A stretch of DNA of 64,000 nucleotides, from NCBI RefSeq assembly GCF_900116005.1, contig NZ_FOYI01000001.1, positions 496,001 through 560,000 of the forward strand. Direction: 5' to 3'. The stretch is from Poseidonocella sedimentorum (lineage in GTDB: Bacteria > Pseudomonadota > Alphaproteobacteria > Rhodobacterales > Rhodobacteraceae). Shown here in pieces: positions 10,270 to 17,913 of this stretch. The notes beneath the pieces are model-generated. The model ran no database searches and was not told the origin of the DNA. It worked only from the letters and a program-made list of their open reading frames with translations. The position numbers and the translations under genes were made by a program. Within the stretch, counting starts at the first letter, position 1. The number at the start of each line of letters is the position of its first letter.

Positions 10270-10557
10270 TCAGCCGAGCGCGCTGCCGAGCTTCATGGCC
10301 GTGCCCATGTTGCCGTCGACCTTGAGCTTGCCGGACATGAAAGCCATCGTCGGGTTGGTGTCGCCCGACAGGATCGCCTGAAACGTCTCGGCGCTGGCGC
10401 GGAGCGTCACGTCGGTGTCGTCATCGCCTTCGCGCACGCCGGCGCCGTCGATCACGATGCTGCCCTCGTCCTCGATGACGAATTTGGCCGACCCGTCGAA
10501 GCCGCCGTCGATTTTTGCCTGCAGCGCGGCCACTGCGCCGTCGATGATGTCGCTCAT
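10270..10557 (-). CDS. SCP2 sterol-binding domain protein
   Basis: This 95-residue single-domain protein matches the SCP-2 lipid-transfer fold: an N-terminal helix, then GSAKFVIEDEGSIVID, then a strand with DVTLRASAETFQAILSGD, and a C-terminal AFMSGKLKVDGNMGTAMKLG. Such proteins bind acyl chains or acyl-CoA in a hydrophobic pocket. The start at 10557 is chosen over an upstream in-frame ATG because an AGGAG ribosome-binding site lies 8 bases before it. The gene leads into the lysophospholipase gene with a 4-base gap. Confidence 0.88.
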   Translation of the reverse strand: MSDIIDGAVAALQAKIDGGFDGSAKFVIEDEGSIVIDGAGVREGDDDTDVTLRASAETFQAILSGDTNPTMAFMSGKLKVDGNMGTAMKLGSALG

Positions 10558-10628
10558 GTGATGGTCTCCTCTCACTTTTCCATCAACCCTCTCGCATTTT
10601 GCGCAGGGTGCGTTACCTTTGGGGTACC

Positions 10629-11192
10629 ATGATGAAAGCTCTGCGAAACCTCAAATCTATCGTAACGGCACTTGCGATTATTTTGCCGGGGATAACCCAA
10701 GCGCAGGACAGCGCGGGCGATCTTGATGCGCTCTTTGCCGAGCTCAGGGCGGCCGAGACGGCACAGGATGCGGCCCGGACGGCGCGGCGAATCGAGCGGA
10801 TCTGGGGCAAGTCGGGCTCGGCGTCGGTCGATCTGTTGCTGGAGCGGGGGCGCGATGCGATGGAGGAGGGCGATACCGCGGCGGCGGTCGAGCATTTTTC
10901 TGCCGCGACCGATCACGCCCCGGGTTGGGCCCATGGCTACACGCTGCGCGCCGAGGCGTTCTTCATGGCCGAGCGGTTCGGCCCGGCGCTTGAGGATATC
11001 GCCGTGGCGCTTGCCGCCGAGCCGCGCGATTTCCGCGCGCTGACGCTCTTCGGCGCGATCATGCTGCACCTTGACGAGATGGCGCACGCCCGCGACGCCT
11101 TCGCGCGGCTGGCCACTATACATCCCCTGTCGGACGATCTATCCACGCTTCAGGAGCAGGTGGACCTGGCCACCGGAGAACTGGAACTCTGA
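10629..11192 (+). CDS. TPR-repeat exported protein
   Basis: This 187-residue protein has a signal peptide (MKALRNLKSIVTALAIILPG, cleavage near TQAQ) followed by about three tetratricopeptide-like helical pairs. Recognisable repeat pieces are ALFAELRAAETAQDA, GDTAAAVEHFSAATDHAP and FGPALEDIAVALAAEPRDF. It is probably a periplasmic scaffold of unknown partner. It is divergent from the SCP2 gene across 71 bases and ends 28 bases before the helicase start, so it may be cotranscribed with it. Two adjacent ATGs at 10629 and 10632 are both possible starts. Confidence 0.8.
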   Translation: MMKALRNLKSIVTALAIILPGITQAQDSAGDLDALFAELRAAETAQDAARTARRIERIWGKSGSASVDLLLERGRDAMEEGDTAAAVEHFSAATDHAPGWAHGYTLRAEAFFMAERFGPALEDIAVALAAEPRDFRALTLFGAIMLHLDEMAHARDAFARLATIHPLSDDLSTLQEQVDLATGELEL

Positions 11193-11220
11193 CGCAGCGC
11201 TTGCGCGGGACAGGCCAAAG

Positions 11221-14163
11221 ATGAACACCGCCCCACGGATCACCGCGGTCCTTGGCCCCACCAACACCGGCAAGACCCACTACGCGATCGAGCGGATGCT
11301 GGGCTATCGTACCGGGATCATCGGCCTGCCGCTGCGGCTTCTGGCCCGCGAGGTCTATGACCGGATCGTCGCCGTGCGCGGGCCGTCGGTGGTGGCGCTT
11401 GTGACCGGCGAAGAGCGGATCGTGCCCGACAGGGTGCAATACTGGGTCTGCACGGTCGAGGCGATGCCGGAGGGGATGGGCTGCGATTTCCTCGCGGTGG
11501 ACGAGATCCAGCTCTGCGCCGATCCCGAACGCGGCCATGTGTTCACCGACCGTCTCCTGCGCGCCCGCGGGCTGCACGAGACGCTGTTTCTGGGCTCCGA
11601 CACCATGCGCGGGGCGATCGCCGCGATGGTGCCCAAGGTGCAGTTCATGCGCCGCGACCGGATGAGCCAGCTCACCTACAGCGGCTCGAAAAAGATCAGC
11701 CGGATGCCCGCGCGCTCCGCGATCGTGGGGTTTTCGGTCGACAACGTCTATGCCATCGCCGAGCTGCTGCGCCGCCAGAAGGGGGGCGCGGCCGTGGTCA
11801 TGGGGGCGCTCAGCCCGCGCACCCGCAACGCGCAGGTCGAGCTCTACCAGAGCGGCGAGGTGGAGTATCTCGTGGCGACGGACGCGATCGGCATGGGGCT
11901 CAACCTCGATATCGACCACGTGGCCTTTTCCTCGACCGTCAAATTCGATGGCCGCCGGATGCGCCCGCTGGCGCCCAACGAGCTGGCCCAGATCGCCGGC
12001 CGCGCCGGGCGGGGGATGTCCAACGGGACGTTCGGCGTCACCGGCGAGGCGCCGCCGCTGAGCGATGAGGTGGCCGAGGCGATCATGGAGCACCGCTTCA
12101 CGCCGATCCGCAAGCTGCAATGGCGCAATGCGGCGCTGGAGTTCGCCACGCCCGAGGCGCTGATCCGCAGCCTTGAGCGCCCCGCTTCGGATGAATGGCT
12201 CACCCGCGTGCGCGACTCCGATGATCTCGTCGCCCTGCGCGCGCTCGCCGCCGATGCCGAGACGCGGGCCCGCGCGAGCGATGGCGCCTCTGTCCGCCTG
12301 CTGTGGGATGTCTGCCGCGTGCCCGATTTCCGGGGGATCTCACACGCCGAACACGCCAGCATGCTGGAGACGATTTTCGGCTATCTGCACGAGCGCGGCG
12401 CCGTGCCCAACGACTGGATGGCGCGACAGGTCAGAAGAATTGATCGAACCGATGGCGACATTGATGCGTTGTCCAAACGACTGGCGTTTATTCGCACATG
12501 GACCTATGTCGCACAGCGCAAGGGCTGGGTTGCGGAGGAAAGCCATTGGCGCGAGGCGACGCGCACTGTAGAAGATCGCCTGTCGGATGCGCTTCACGCG
12601 CAGTTGACGCAAAGATTTGTGGATCGGCGCACCTCCGTATTGATGCGCCGGCTCAAGCAAAAGGAGTCCATGGTGGCCGAGGTGAACGACAAGGGAGAGG
12701 TGACCGTCGAAGGGCAATTCGTCGGTCGTCTGGAGGGGTTTCGCTTCTCCATGGATCAAAGCGCGAGCGGGCAGGAGGCGAAGACGCTCCGCCAGGCCAG
12801 CCTGCAGGCGCTTGCCCCTGAGTTTCATTTGCGCGCGGACCGGTTCTACAACGCGCCCGATACCGAGATCGATTATACCGAGCAGGGCGGGCTGATGTGG
12901 GGCGACAGCGCCGTGGGCAAGCTTGTGCCCGGCGCCGATGCGTTCAAGCCGCAGGTTGTTGCCTTCGTCGATGAAGAAGCGGGCGAGGAGGTGGGCCAGA
13001 AGGTCCAGCGCCGGTTGCAGCATTTCATCGACCGCAAGATCGCCACCCAGTTCGAGCCGCTTCTGGGGATGCAGAAGGACGAGGCGCTGACCGGGCTGGC
13101 GCGCGGGTTTGCGTTTCAGCTCGTCGAGGCCTTCGGCGTGGTGGAGCGGGCGAAGGTCGCCCAGGACGTGAAGGCGCTCGATCAGGATGCGCGCGGGCTC
13201 TTGCGCAAGCATGGCGTCCGTTTCGGCCAGTTCACCATTTTCATGCCGCTCTTGCTCAAGCCCGCGCCCACGCGGCTTCGGATCGTGCTTTGGTCGCTCT
13301 CCAAGGGCCTTCAGGAGTTCCCCGAATCCCCGCCTCCGGGGCTTGTGACCGTGCCTTCGGGTACCGATGCGCCGGACGGGTATCACACCATGTCGGGCTA
13401 TCGCGCCGCGGGCGAGCGGGCGATCCGGATCGACATGCTGGAACGGCTCGCCGATATGCTGCGCAATGAGGACAGCCGCGGGGGCTTCGAGGCCAAACCC
13501 GACATGCTCTCGATTACTGGCACCACGCTGGAGCAGTTCGCAGCGATGATGCAGGAGCTTGGCTACAACGCCGAGCGGGGTGAGCGCACCAAGGTCAAGC
13601 CGGTGGACGAGACGATCCCCGGGGCCGGAGTGCAAGCCGAGGACGCGCCGGCGGAATCCGCCGAAGACACCCCGATCATGGATGTCGCGCAGGACGCCGC
13701 GCCGGGGGCGATCATCGATCCGCCCCAGACGCCGGAGCCTGCCGATCTGCCCGATGCCGCCGCCGAGATTCCTGATGCGGGCCCCGGCGAGAGCGTCGCG
13801 CCCGTGGCCGAAACGCCGACGGAGGCGCCCGAGGTCGCGGCCGCGATCCCCGAGCAGTCGGAAGGCGAGGTCTCGCCGGGCACCGCGCCCGATGCCGAGG
13901 TCGCCGGACCGGAGGTCGAGGTCTTCTATACCTTCACCTGGCGCGGCAATCGGCCGGCGCGTGGTGCGCGCCGCGAGGACGGCCAGAAGCCGCGCGGCAA
14001 GGGCAAGCCCAAGGGCAAACGCGGTGGCGACAAGCCGCAGGGCGGGCGCGGGGACAAGCCGCAAGGCGCGCGCAAGTTCGAATCGCGCCCCCCCAAGAAA
14101 GACAAGATCGACCCCGACAACCCCTTCGCCGCTGCGCTGATGGGGCTGCGCGACAAGTCCTGA
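11221..14163 (+). CDS. Suv3-like superfamily 2 RNA helicase
   Basis: This is a 980-residue Suv3/Ski2-like DExH-type ATP-dependent helicase, a family long known in alphaproteobacteria and mitochondria and linked to RNA turnover. Motif I is GPTNTGKT at 12-19, motif II is DEIQ at 94-97, motif V is TDAIGMGLN, and motif VI is QIAGRAGRG. The helicase core fills roughly the first 350 residues; a helical C-terminal half follows, then an acidic Pro/Ala-rich stretch (about 800-900) and a Lys/Arg/Gly-rich tail (about 915-960) likely to bind RNA. The ATG at 11221 starts directly with the conserved N-terminus. A patch at about 12.42-12.73 kb has lower GC than its surroundings. The next gene starts 4 bases after the stop. 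Confidence 0.9.
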   Translation: MNTAPRITAVLGPTNTGKTHYAIERMLGYRTGIIGLPLRLLAREVYDRIVAVRGPSVVALVTGEERIVPDRVQYWVCTVEAMPEGMGCDFLAVDEIQLCADPERGHVFTDRLLRARGLHETLFLGSDTMRGAIAAMVPKVQFMRRDRMSQLTYSGSKKISRMPARSAIVGFSVDNVYAIAELLRRQKGGAAVVMGALSPRTRNAQVELYQSGEVEYLVATDAIGMGLNLDIDHVAFSSTVKFDGRRMRPLAPNELAQIAGRAGRGMSNGTFGVTGEAPPLSDEVAEAIMEHRFTPIRKLQWRNAALEFATPEALIRSLERPASDEWLTRVRDSDDLVALRALAADAETRARASDGASVRLLWDVCRVPDFRGISHAEHASMLETIFGYLHERGAVPNDWMARQVRRIDRTDGDIDALSKRLAFIRTWTYVAQRKGWVAEESHWREATRTVEDRLSDALHAQLTQRFVDRRTSVLMRRLKQKESMVAEVNDKGEVTVEGQFVGRLEGFRFSMDQSASGQEAKTLRQASLQALAPEFHLRADRFYNAPDTEIDYTEQGGLMWGDSAVGKLVPGADAFKPQVVAFVDEEAGEEVGQKVQRRLQHFIDRKIATQFEPLLGMQKDEALTGLARGFAFQLVEAFGVVERAKVAQDVKALDQDARGLLRKHGVRFGQFTIFMPLLLKPAPTRLRIVLWSLSKGLQEFPESPPPGLVTVPSGTDAPDGYHTMSGYRAAGERAIRIDMLERLADMLRNEDSRGGFEAKPDMLSITGTTLEQFAAMMQELGYNAERGERTKVKPVDETIPGAGVQAEDAPAESAEDTPIMDVAQDAAPGAIIDPPQTPEPADLPDAAAEIPDAGPGESVAPVAETPTEAPEVAAAIPEQSEGEVSPGTAPDAEVAGPEVEVFYTFTWRGNRPARGARREDGQKPRGKGKPKGKRGGDKPQGGRGDKPQGARKFESRPPKKDKIDPDNPFAAALMGLRDKS

Positions 14164-14167
14164 TGGC

Positions 14168-14548
14168 ATGAGCCCGCAGCGCGACACGCTCCGGATCGAC
14201 AAGTGGCTCTGGCATGCGCGTTTCTTCAAGACGCGCAGCCTCGCGGCCCGTGTCGTCTCGGAGGGCAAGCTGCGGATCAACGGCGCGCGGGTGTCCAAAC
14301 CCGCGGCCCAGGTCGGCGCGGGTGATACGCTGACCTTCCGCCAGGCGCGGGAGCAGCGCGTGATCAGGATCGAAGCGCTCGGCACCCGGCGCGGCCCGGC
14401 CCCCGAGGCCCGCGCGCTCTACGAAGACCTCCAGCCGCCCGAGCCGCGCCCCGCGCCGGAGCAGAACCCCCGCTATGAGGGCAAGGGCCGGCCGACCAAA
14501 CGCGAGGGGCGCATTCTGCGCGCAAAACTGCCCCCCACGCTTGAATGA
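14168..14548 (+). CDS. S4-domain RNA-binding protein, Hsp15-like
   Basis: This 126-residue protein has an N-terminal S4 RNA-binding domain ([20 protein letters not shown], then [21 protein letters not shown]) and a basic, Pro-rich tail. Hsp15 homologues bind free 50S subunits carrying stalled nascent chains. It follows the helicase gene by 4 bases, so an RNA-metabolism operon is likely. The length fits the family. Confidence 0.88.
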   Translation: MSPQRDTLRIDKWLWHARFFKTRSLAARVVSEGKLRINGARVSKPAAQVGAGDTLTFRQAREQRVIRIEALGTRRGPAPEARALYEDLQPPEPRPAPEQNPRYEGKGRPTKREGRILRAKLPPTLE

Positions 14549-14600
14549 TCCGCGCCCGTCCACTAGGTCAACGCCCGAACACACTGAAAAGGCCCCGCCG

Positions 14601-14939
14601 ATGACTTACGTCGTTATGGATAACTGCATCGCCTGCAAATACACCGATTGCGTGGAGGTTTGCCCCGTGGATTGCTTCTACGAAGGCGAGAACATGCTGG
14701 TGATCCACCCCGACGAATGCATCGATTGCGGCGTCTGCGAGCCCGAATGCCCCGCCGATGCGATCCGGCCCGACACCGAACCCGGCGCGGAGGCATGGGT
14801 GGAGTTCAACCGCAAGTTTTCCGAAATCTGGCCCGTGCTCGTCACCAAACGCGACCCGCTGCCCGGCGCCGAGGAGCGCGACGGCGAGACCGGCAAGAAG
14901 GACAAGTATTTCTCCGAAGCGCCCGGCGAAGGCGGCTGA
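14601..14939 (+). CDS. fdxA: 7Fe-8S ferredoxin FdxA
   Basis: This 112-residue soluble ferredoxin carries the seven-iron cluster pattern. The first motif is C9-x2-C12-x4-C17-x3-C21-P and the second is C40-x2-C43-x2-C46-x3-C50-P. It transfers electrons at low potential in the cytoplasm. The conserved start MTYVVMDNC fixes the ATG at 14601, 52 bases after the S4 gene. A hairpin with GGCGCCCG/CGGGCGCC arms begins two bases after the stop. Confidence 0.95.
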   Translation: MTYVVMDNCIACKYTDCVEVCPVDCFYEGENMLVIHPDECIDCGVCEPECPADAIRPDTEPGAEAWVEFNRKFSEIWPVLVTKRDPLPGAEERDGETGKKDKYFSEAPGEGG

Positions 14940-14940
14940 G

Positions 14941-14965
14941 GGCGCCCGGGCGCGGTTCGGGCGCC
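14941..14965 (+). terminator. Possible fdxA hairpin without T-run
   Basis: A perfect 8-base stem (14941-14948 with 14958-14965, loop 9) directly follows the fdxA stop. No T-tract follows, so it may be a 3'-end stabilising stem rather than an intrinsic terminator. Confidence 0.4.
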
Positions 14966-15261
14966 GCGTGATTCGGTTGTGCCTGTTCAAAGCGCTTTGC
15001 CGTTCACGTGAACTTCGTCGCCTAACGCGTTGTAAGTTTTACCGCAATCCACCGCTTGACGCCATTGCGCTTCCCGGGGGGGCAATTATGTGGTAGGATA
15101 GTCGTCGGATGAAGCCAATAAATCACAAATGTCAGCACAAAAGCGCCGCGGTTCCTGCCGCGAATGTGCAGCACTGAAATCCTACCATCTTGCAGTTCGT
15201 CAGTGAATGTCGTGCTGGAAGGTGGTTTTTGCGTCTTGTGATGCCAGTAAGGACACGTTGA
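14966..15261 (+). promoter_or_regulatory. fdxA-carD intergenic region with twin palindromes
   Basis: No gene is visible here. Two perfect 12-base palindromes lie two bases apart: CAAAGCGCTTTG at 14988-14999 and GTTCACGTGAAC at 15002-15013. They look like adjacent operator sites, but no cognate regulator can be named. Weak promoter-like elements (TTGACG at 15056, AATTAT at 15084, TAGGAT at 15094) are badly spaced. The carD start is preceded by AAGGA at 15249-15253. Confidence 0.4.
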
Positions 15262-15768
15262 ATGAGCAAGAAGAAGCCAGAATTCCGCCCGAACGACTAT
15301 GTTGTGTATCCCGCCCATGGTGTGGGCCAGATCGTTTCCATCGAGGAGCAGGAAGTCGCCGGCATTTCGCTGGAGCTGTTCGTCATCTCCTTCGAGAAGG
15401 ACAAGATGACGTTGCGCGTGCCGACGCACAAGGCCGAGGAAATCGGGATGCGCTCGCTGAGCTCGCCCGATGTCATCTCCAAGGCGATGACCACGCTCAA
15501 GGGCAAGGCTCGGGTCAAGCGCGCCATGTGGTCGCGCCGGGCGCAGGAATACGAGCAGAAGATCAACTCCGGTGATCTGATCGCCATCGCCGAGGTCGTG
15601 CGCGATCTGCACCGCACCGACGATCAGCGCGAGCAATCCTATTCCGAGCGCCAGCTTTATGAGGCGGCGCTGGAGCGGCTGACGCGCGAAGTGGCGGCGG
15701 CCGGGGGCGGCGATGAGCTTGCCGCGGCCAGGAAGGTTGGCGAAGTGCTGACCGCGCGGGCGGCCTGA
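15262..15768 (+). CDS. carD: CarD-family transcription regulator
   Basis: This 168-residue protein has the CarD N-terminal RNA-polymerase-interacting Tudor-like domain (FRPNDYVVYPAHGVGQI at about 8-24, then EQEVAGISLELFVI) and a helical DNA-binding C-terminal domain (about 60-160, with LYEAALERLTREVAAA). CarD homologues bind RNAP beta and stabilise the open promoter complex, and in alphaproteobacteria they support growth and rRNA transcription. It is monocistronic and ends at a clear intrinsic terminator. Confidence 0.95.
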   Translation: MSKKKPEFRPNDYVVYPAHGVGQIVSIEEQEVAGISLELFVISFEKDKMTLRVPTHKAEEIGMRSLSSPDVISKAMTTLKGKARVKRAMWSRRAQEYEQKINSGDLIAIAEVVRDLHRTDDQREQSYSERQLYEAALERLTREVAAAGGGDELAAARKVGEVLTARAA

Positions 15769-15812
15769 GCCCGACGCGCCACGGCTCTGAGCTTTGTGCT
15801 CTGACATCCAGG

Positions 15813-15842
15813 ACCCGCCGGTGGAGACGCTGGCGGGTTTTT
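15813..15842 (+). terminator. Rho-independent terminator of carD
   Basis: A stem ACCCGCC (15813-15819) pairs with GGCGGGT (15832-15838) and is followed by a T-run at 15838-15842. It lies about 45 bases after the carD stop, between carD and the convergent antiporter gene. Confidence 0.8.
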
Positions 15843-15862
15843 CCGTGCCGCGGCCGGGCGGC

Positions 15863-17761
15863 TTATGCGCTCTTTTCCTCCTCCTCATCGTCGTCGTCAT
15901 CGCTGCGGGAGAGCTGGGCGATGAGCAGCGTTTCAAGCTCCTGCTCCAGCACCCGTGTCCGCGCGATATAGGCCGCGTTTTCGGAATTGGGCACGTCCGG
16001 ATCCCAGACTTCGGCCAGTTCGGCCAGCGCCTTCCGGTCATGCTTGTAGAAGGTCTGTTCGGCCTCCGAGGCCTCGAAATCCGTCAGCCCCATGTTCTCC
16101 AGCACGTAGCGCCCGGCGCGCAGGCTCGAGTCGAAGGTCTCGCGCACGATGTCATCGGCGCCGGCGCGATAGAGGCGGTAGACGTGGCTCCGGTCGCGGG
16201 CGCGGGCGATAATGTGGATGTCGGGGCGGACGCCGCGCGCCTGCCGCACCAGACGCAGACTCGCGGCGGGATCGTCGAGCGCGACGACCAGCACCTCGGC
16301 GTCGCGGATGCCCGCCGCGCTCAGCAGTTCGGGCCGGGTGGGATCGCCGAAAAAGCCCTTGAATCCGAAGCGCCGCATCAGCTTGATCGTCTCCATATTG
16401 TTGTCGATCACCACGGTGCGGAAGCCGGTCGATTGCACCAGCCGGTTGACGATCTGGCCGAAGCGGCCGATCCCGGCGATGATCACCGGGCCTTTTTCGT
16501 CGATCTCGTCGGCGCTGTGATGCTCCTTGCCGTCCGCCGCGATCCGCCTGGATTGCCATTCATAGAGGATGAAGAGCAGCGGCGTGACCAGCATCGAGAG
16601 CGCGACCACGAGCAAGAGCCGGTCGGCGAGTGCGCCGGCCAGCACGTTTTGCTGCTGAGAGAAGGAGATCAGCACGAAGCCGAACTCGCCCGCCTGGGCG
16701 AGGCCCAGTGTGAAGAGCCACCGGTCGCGCCCGTGAATGCGGAAGATCAGGGTCAGCGCGTAGAGGACGAGCCCCTTGGCGAGGATCACCAAAAGCGTGA
16801 GCCCGATAATGGTCAGCGGGGCCGCGAAGAGCAGCGGGAAGTTGATGCCCGCGCCCACGGTGATGAAGAAGAGCCCGAGCAGGAGGCCCTTGAACGGCTC
16901 GATATCGCTTTCCATTTCGTGGCGGAATTCGGACGTTGCGAGCACGACCCCGGCGAGGAAGGCGCCGAGCGCGGGGGAGAGGCCCACGAGCCCCATGAGG
17001 AAGGCGATGCCGGTCACGATCAAGAGCGCGACGGCGGTGTACATCTCGCGCAGGTGGGCCTGGTGGATGAAGCGGAAGAGGGGGCCGATGAGATAGATCC
17101 CGGCGAGGATCACGGCGGCGATGGCCCCGAGCGTGACCAGCGCGACGCCCCAATCGGGCAGGCCGTCAACCAGTGAGAGGCCGTCCCCGACGGGGTGGGC
17201 GTCGTCTGAAGTGGTGTCGTGGGCGGCCGCCGGATCTTGCCCGGTGGAGCCGAGTGCGAGCAGGGGCAGGAAGGCGAGCATCGGGATGACGGCGATGTCT
17301 TGTGTGAGCAGGACGGAGAAGGCCGAGCGCCCGCCGGTGGTCTGCATCAGGCGCTTTTCGGTGAGCGTCTGAAGCACGATTGCGGTAGAGGAGAGCGCGA
17401 AGATCAGCCCGATGGCGAGCCCGGTGCGAAAGCCCGTGCCGAGCATGTAGGCGCCGGTGAGGATCACGAGGGTCGTCAGCAGGATCTGAAGCCCGCCGAG
17501 GCCCAGCAGCTTGTCGCGCATCCCCCAGAGCGCGCGCGGCTCCAGCTCCAGCCCGATCACGAAGAGCATCATCACCACGCCGAATTCGGCAAAATGTTGC
17601 AACTCGGTGGTCTCGGCGCCCACGAGCCCGAGCACCGGGCCGATGATGATCCCCGCCGCGAGATAGCCCAGCACCGAGCCGAGCCCCAACCGCGCCGCGA
17701 TGGGGACGGCGATGACCGCCGCGGTGAGGTAGATCGTGGCGCTGGTCAGGAAGGCTTCCAT
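15863..17761 (-). CDS. Monovalent cation:proton antiporter-2 (Kef-type) with TrkA-N domain
   Basis: This 632-residue inner-membrane protein has about 12 hydrophobic helices (residues 1-395) of the CPA2 exchanger fold, including FALSSTAIVLQTL and LLTQDIAVIPML. A cytosolic RCK/TrkA-N Rossmann domain follows at about 418-540 with the nucleotide motif IIAGIGRFGQIVNRLV. The extreme C-terminus is a run of Asp and Glu. Kef proteins exchange K+ for H+ and are gated by glutathione adducts and nucleotides. No KefF/KefG-like partner is nearby. It lies 152 bases after the PilP-like gene on the same strand. Confidence 0.9.
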   Translation of the reverse strand: MEAFLTSATIYLTAAVIAVPIAARLGLGSVLGYLAAGIIIGPVLGLVGAETTELQHFAEFGVVMMLFVIGLELEPRALWGMRDKLLGLGGLQILLTTLVILTGAYMLGTGFRTGLAIGLIFALSSTAIVLQTLTEKRLMQTTGGRSAFSVLLTQDIAVIPMLAFLPLLALGSTGQDPAAAHDTTSDDAHPVGDGLSLVDGLPDWGVALVTLGAIAAVILAGIYLIGPLFRFIHQAHLREMYTAVALLIVTGIAFLMGLVGLSPALGAFLAGVVLATSEFRHEMESDIEPFKGLLLGLFFITVGAGINFPLLFAAPLTIIGLTLLVILAKGLVLYALTLIFRIHGRDRWLFTLGLAQAGEFGFVLISFSQQQNVLAGALADRLLLVVALSMLVTPLLFILYEWQSRRIAADGKEHHSADEIDEKGPVIIAGIGRFGQIVNRLVQSTGFRTVVIDNNMETIKLMRRFGFKGFFGDPTRPELLSAAGIRDAEVLVVALDDPAASLRLVRQARGVRPDIHIIARARDRSHVYRLYRAGADDIVRETFDSSLRAGRYVLENMGLTDFEASEAEQTFYKHDRKALAELAEVWDPDVPNSENAAYIARTRVLEQELETLLIAQLSRSDDDDDEEEEKSA

Positions 17762-17913
17762 GCGGGCTCTTTTCGGTGGCGCGTCGCCGTCGGCGCGGGT
17801 GGGTCCGCGGTCGAGGCGGGACTGGCTGGGGGCGCGGGCGTGGCGTCGGGAGGTGGCGGGACGGGCTCAGGCGTGGGGCGGGGTGAGGGCGGCGGGCAGC
17901 GGGGCCCGTCGGC

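Noticed and set aside
12340-14385. A minus-strand open frame of about 680 codons opposite the helicase 3' half
   Set aside because: It is the antisense of a well-supported helicase gene, and its product is rich in His, Arg and Leu with no fold signal.
15794-17176. A plus-strand open frame opposite the Kef-type antiporter, starting in the carD terminator
   Set aside because: It overlaps the terminator and is antisense to a conserved membrane protein; the translation is low-complexity.
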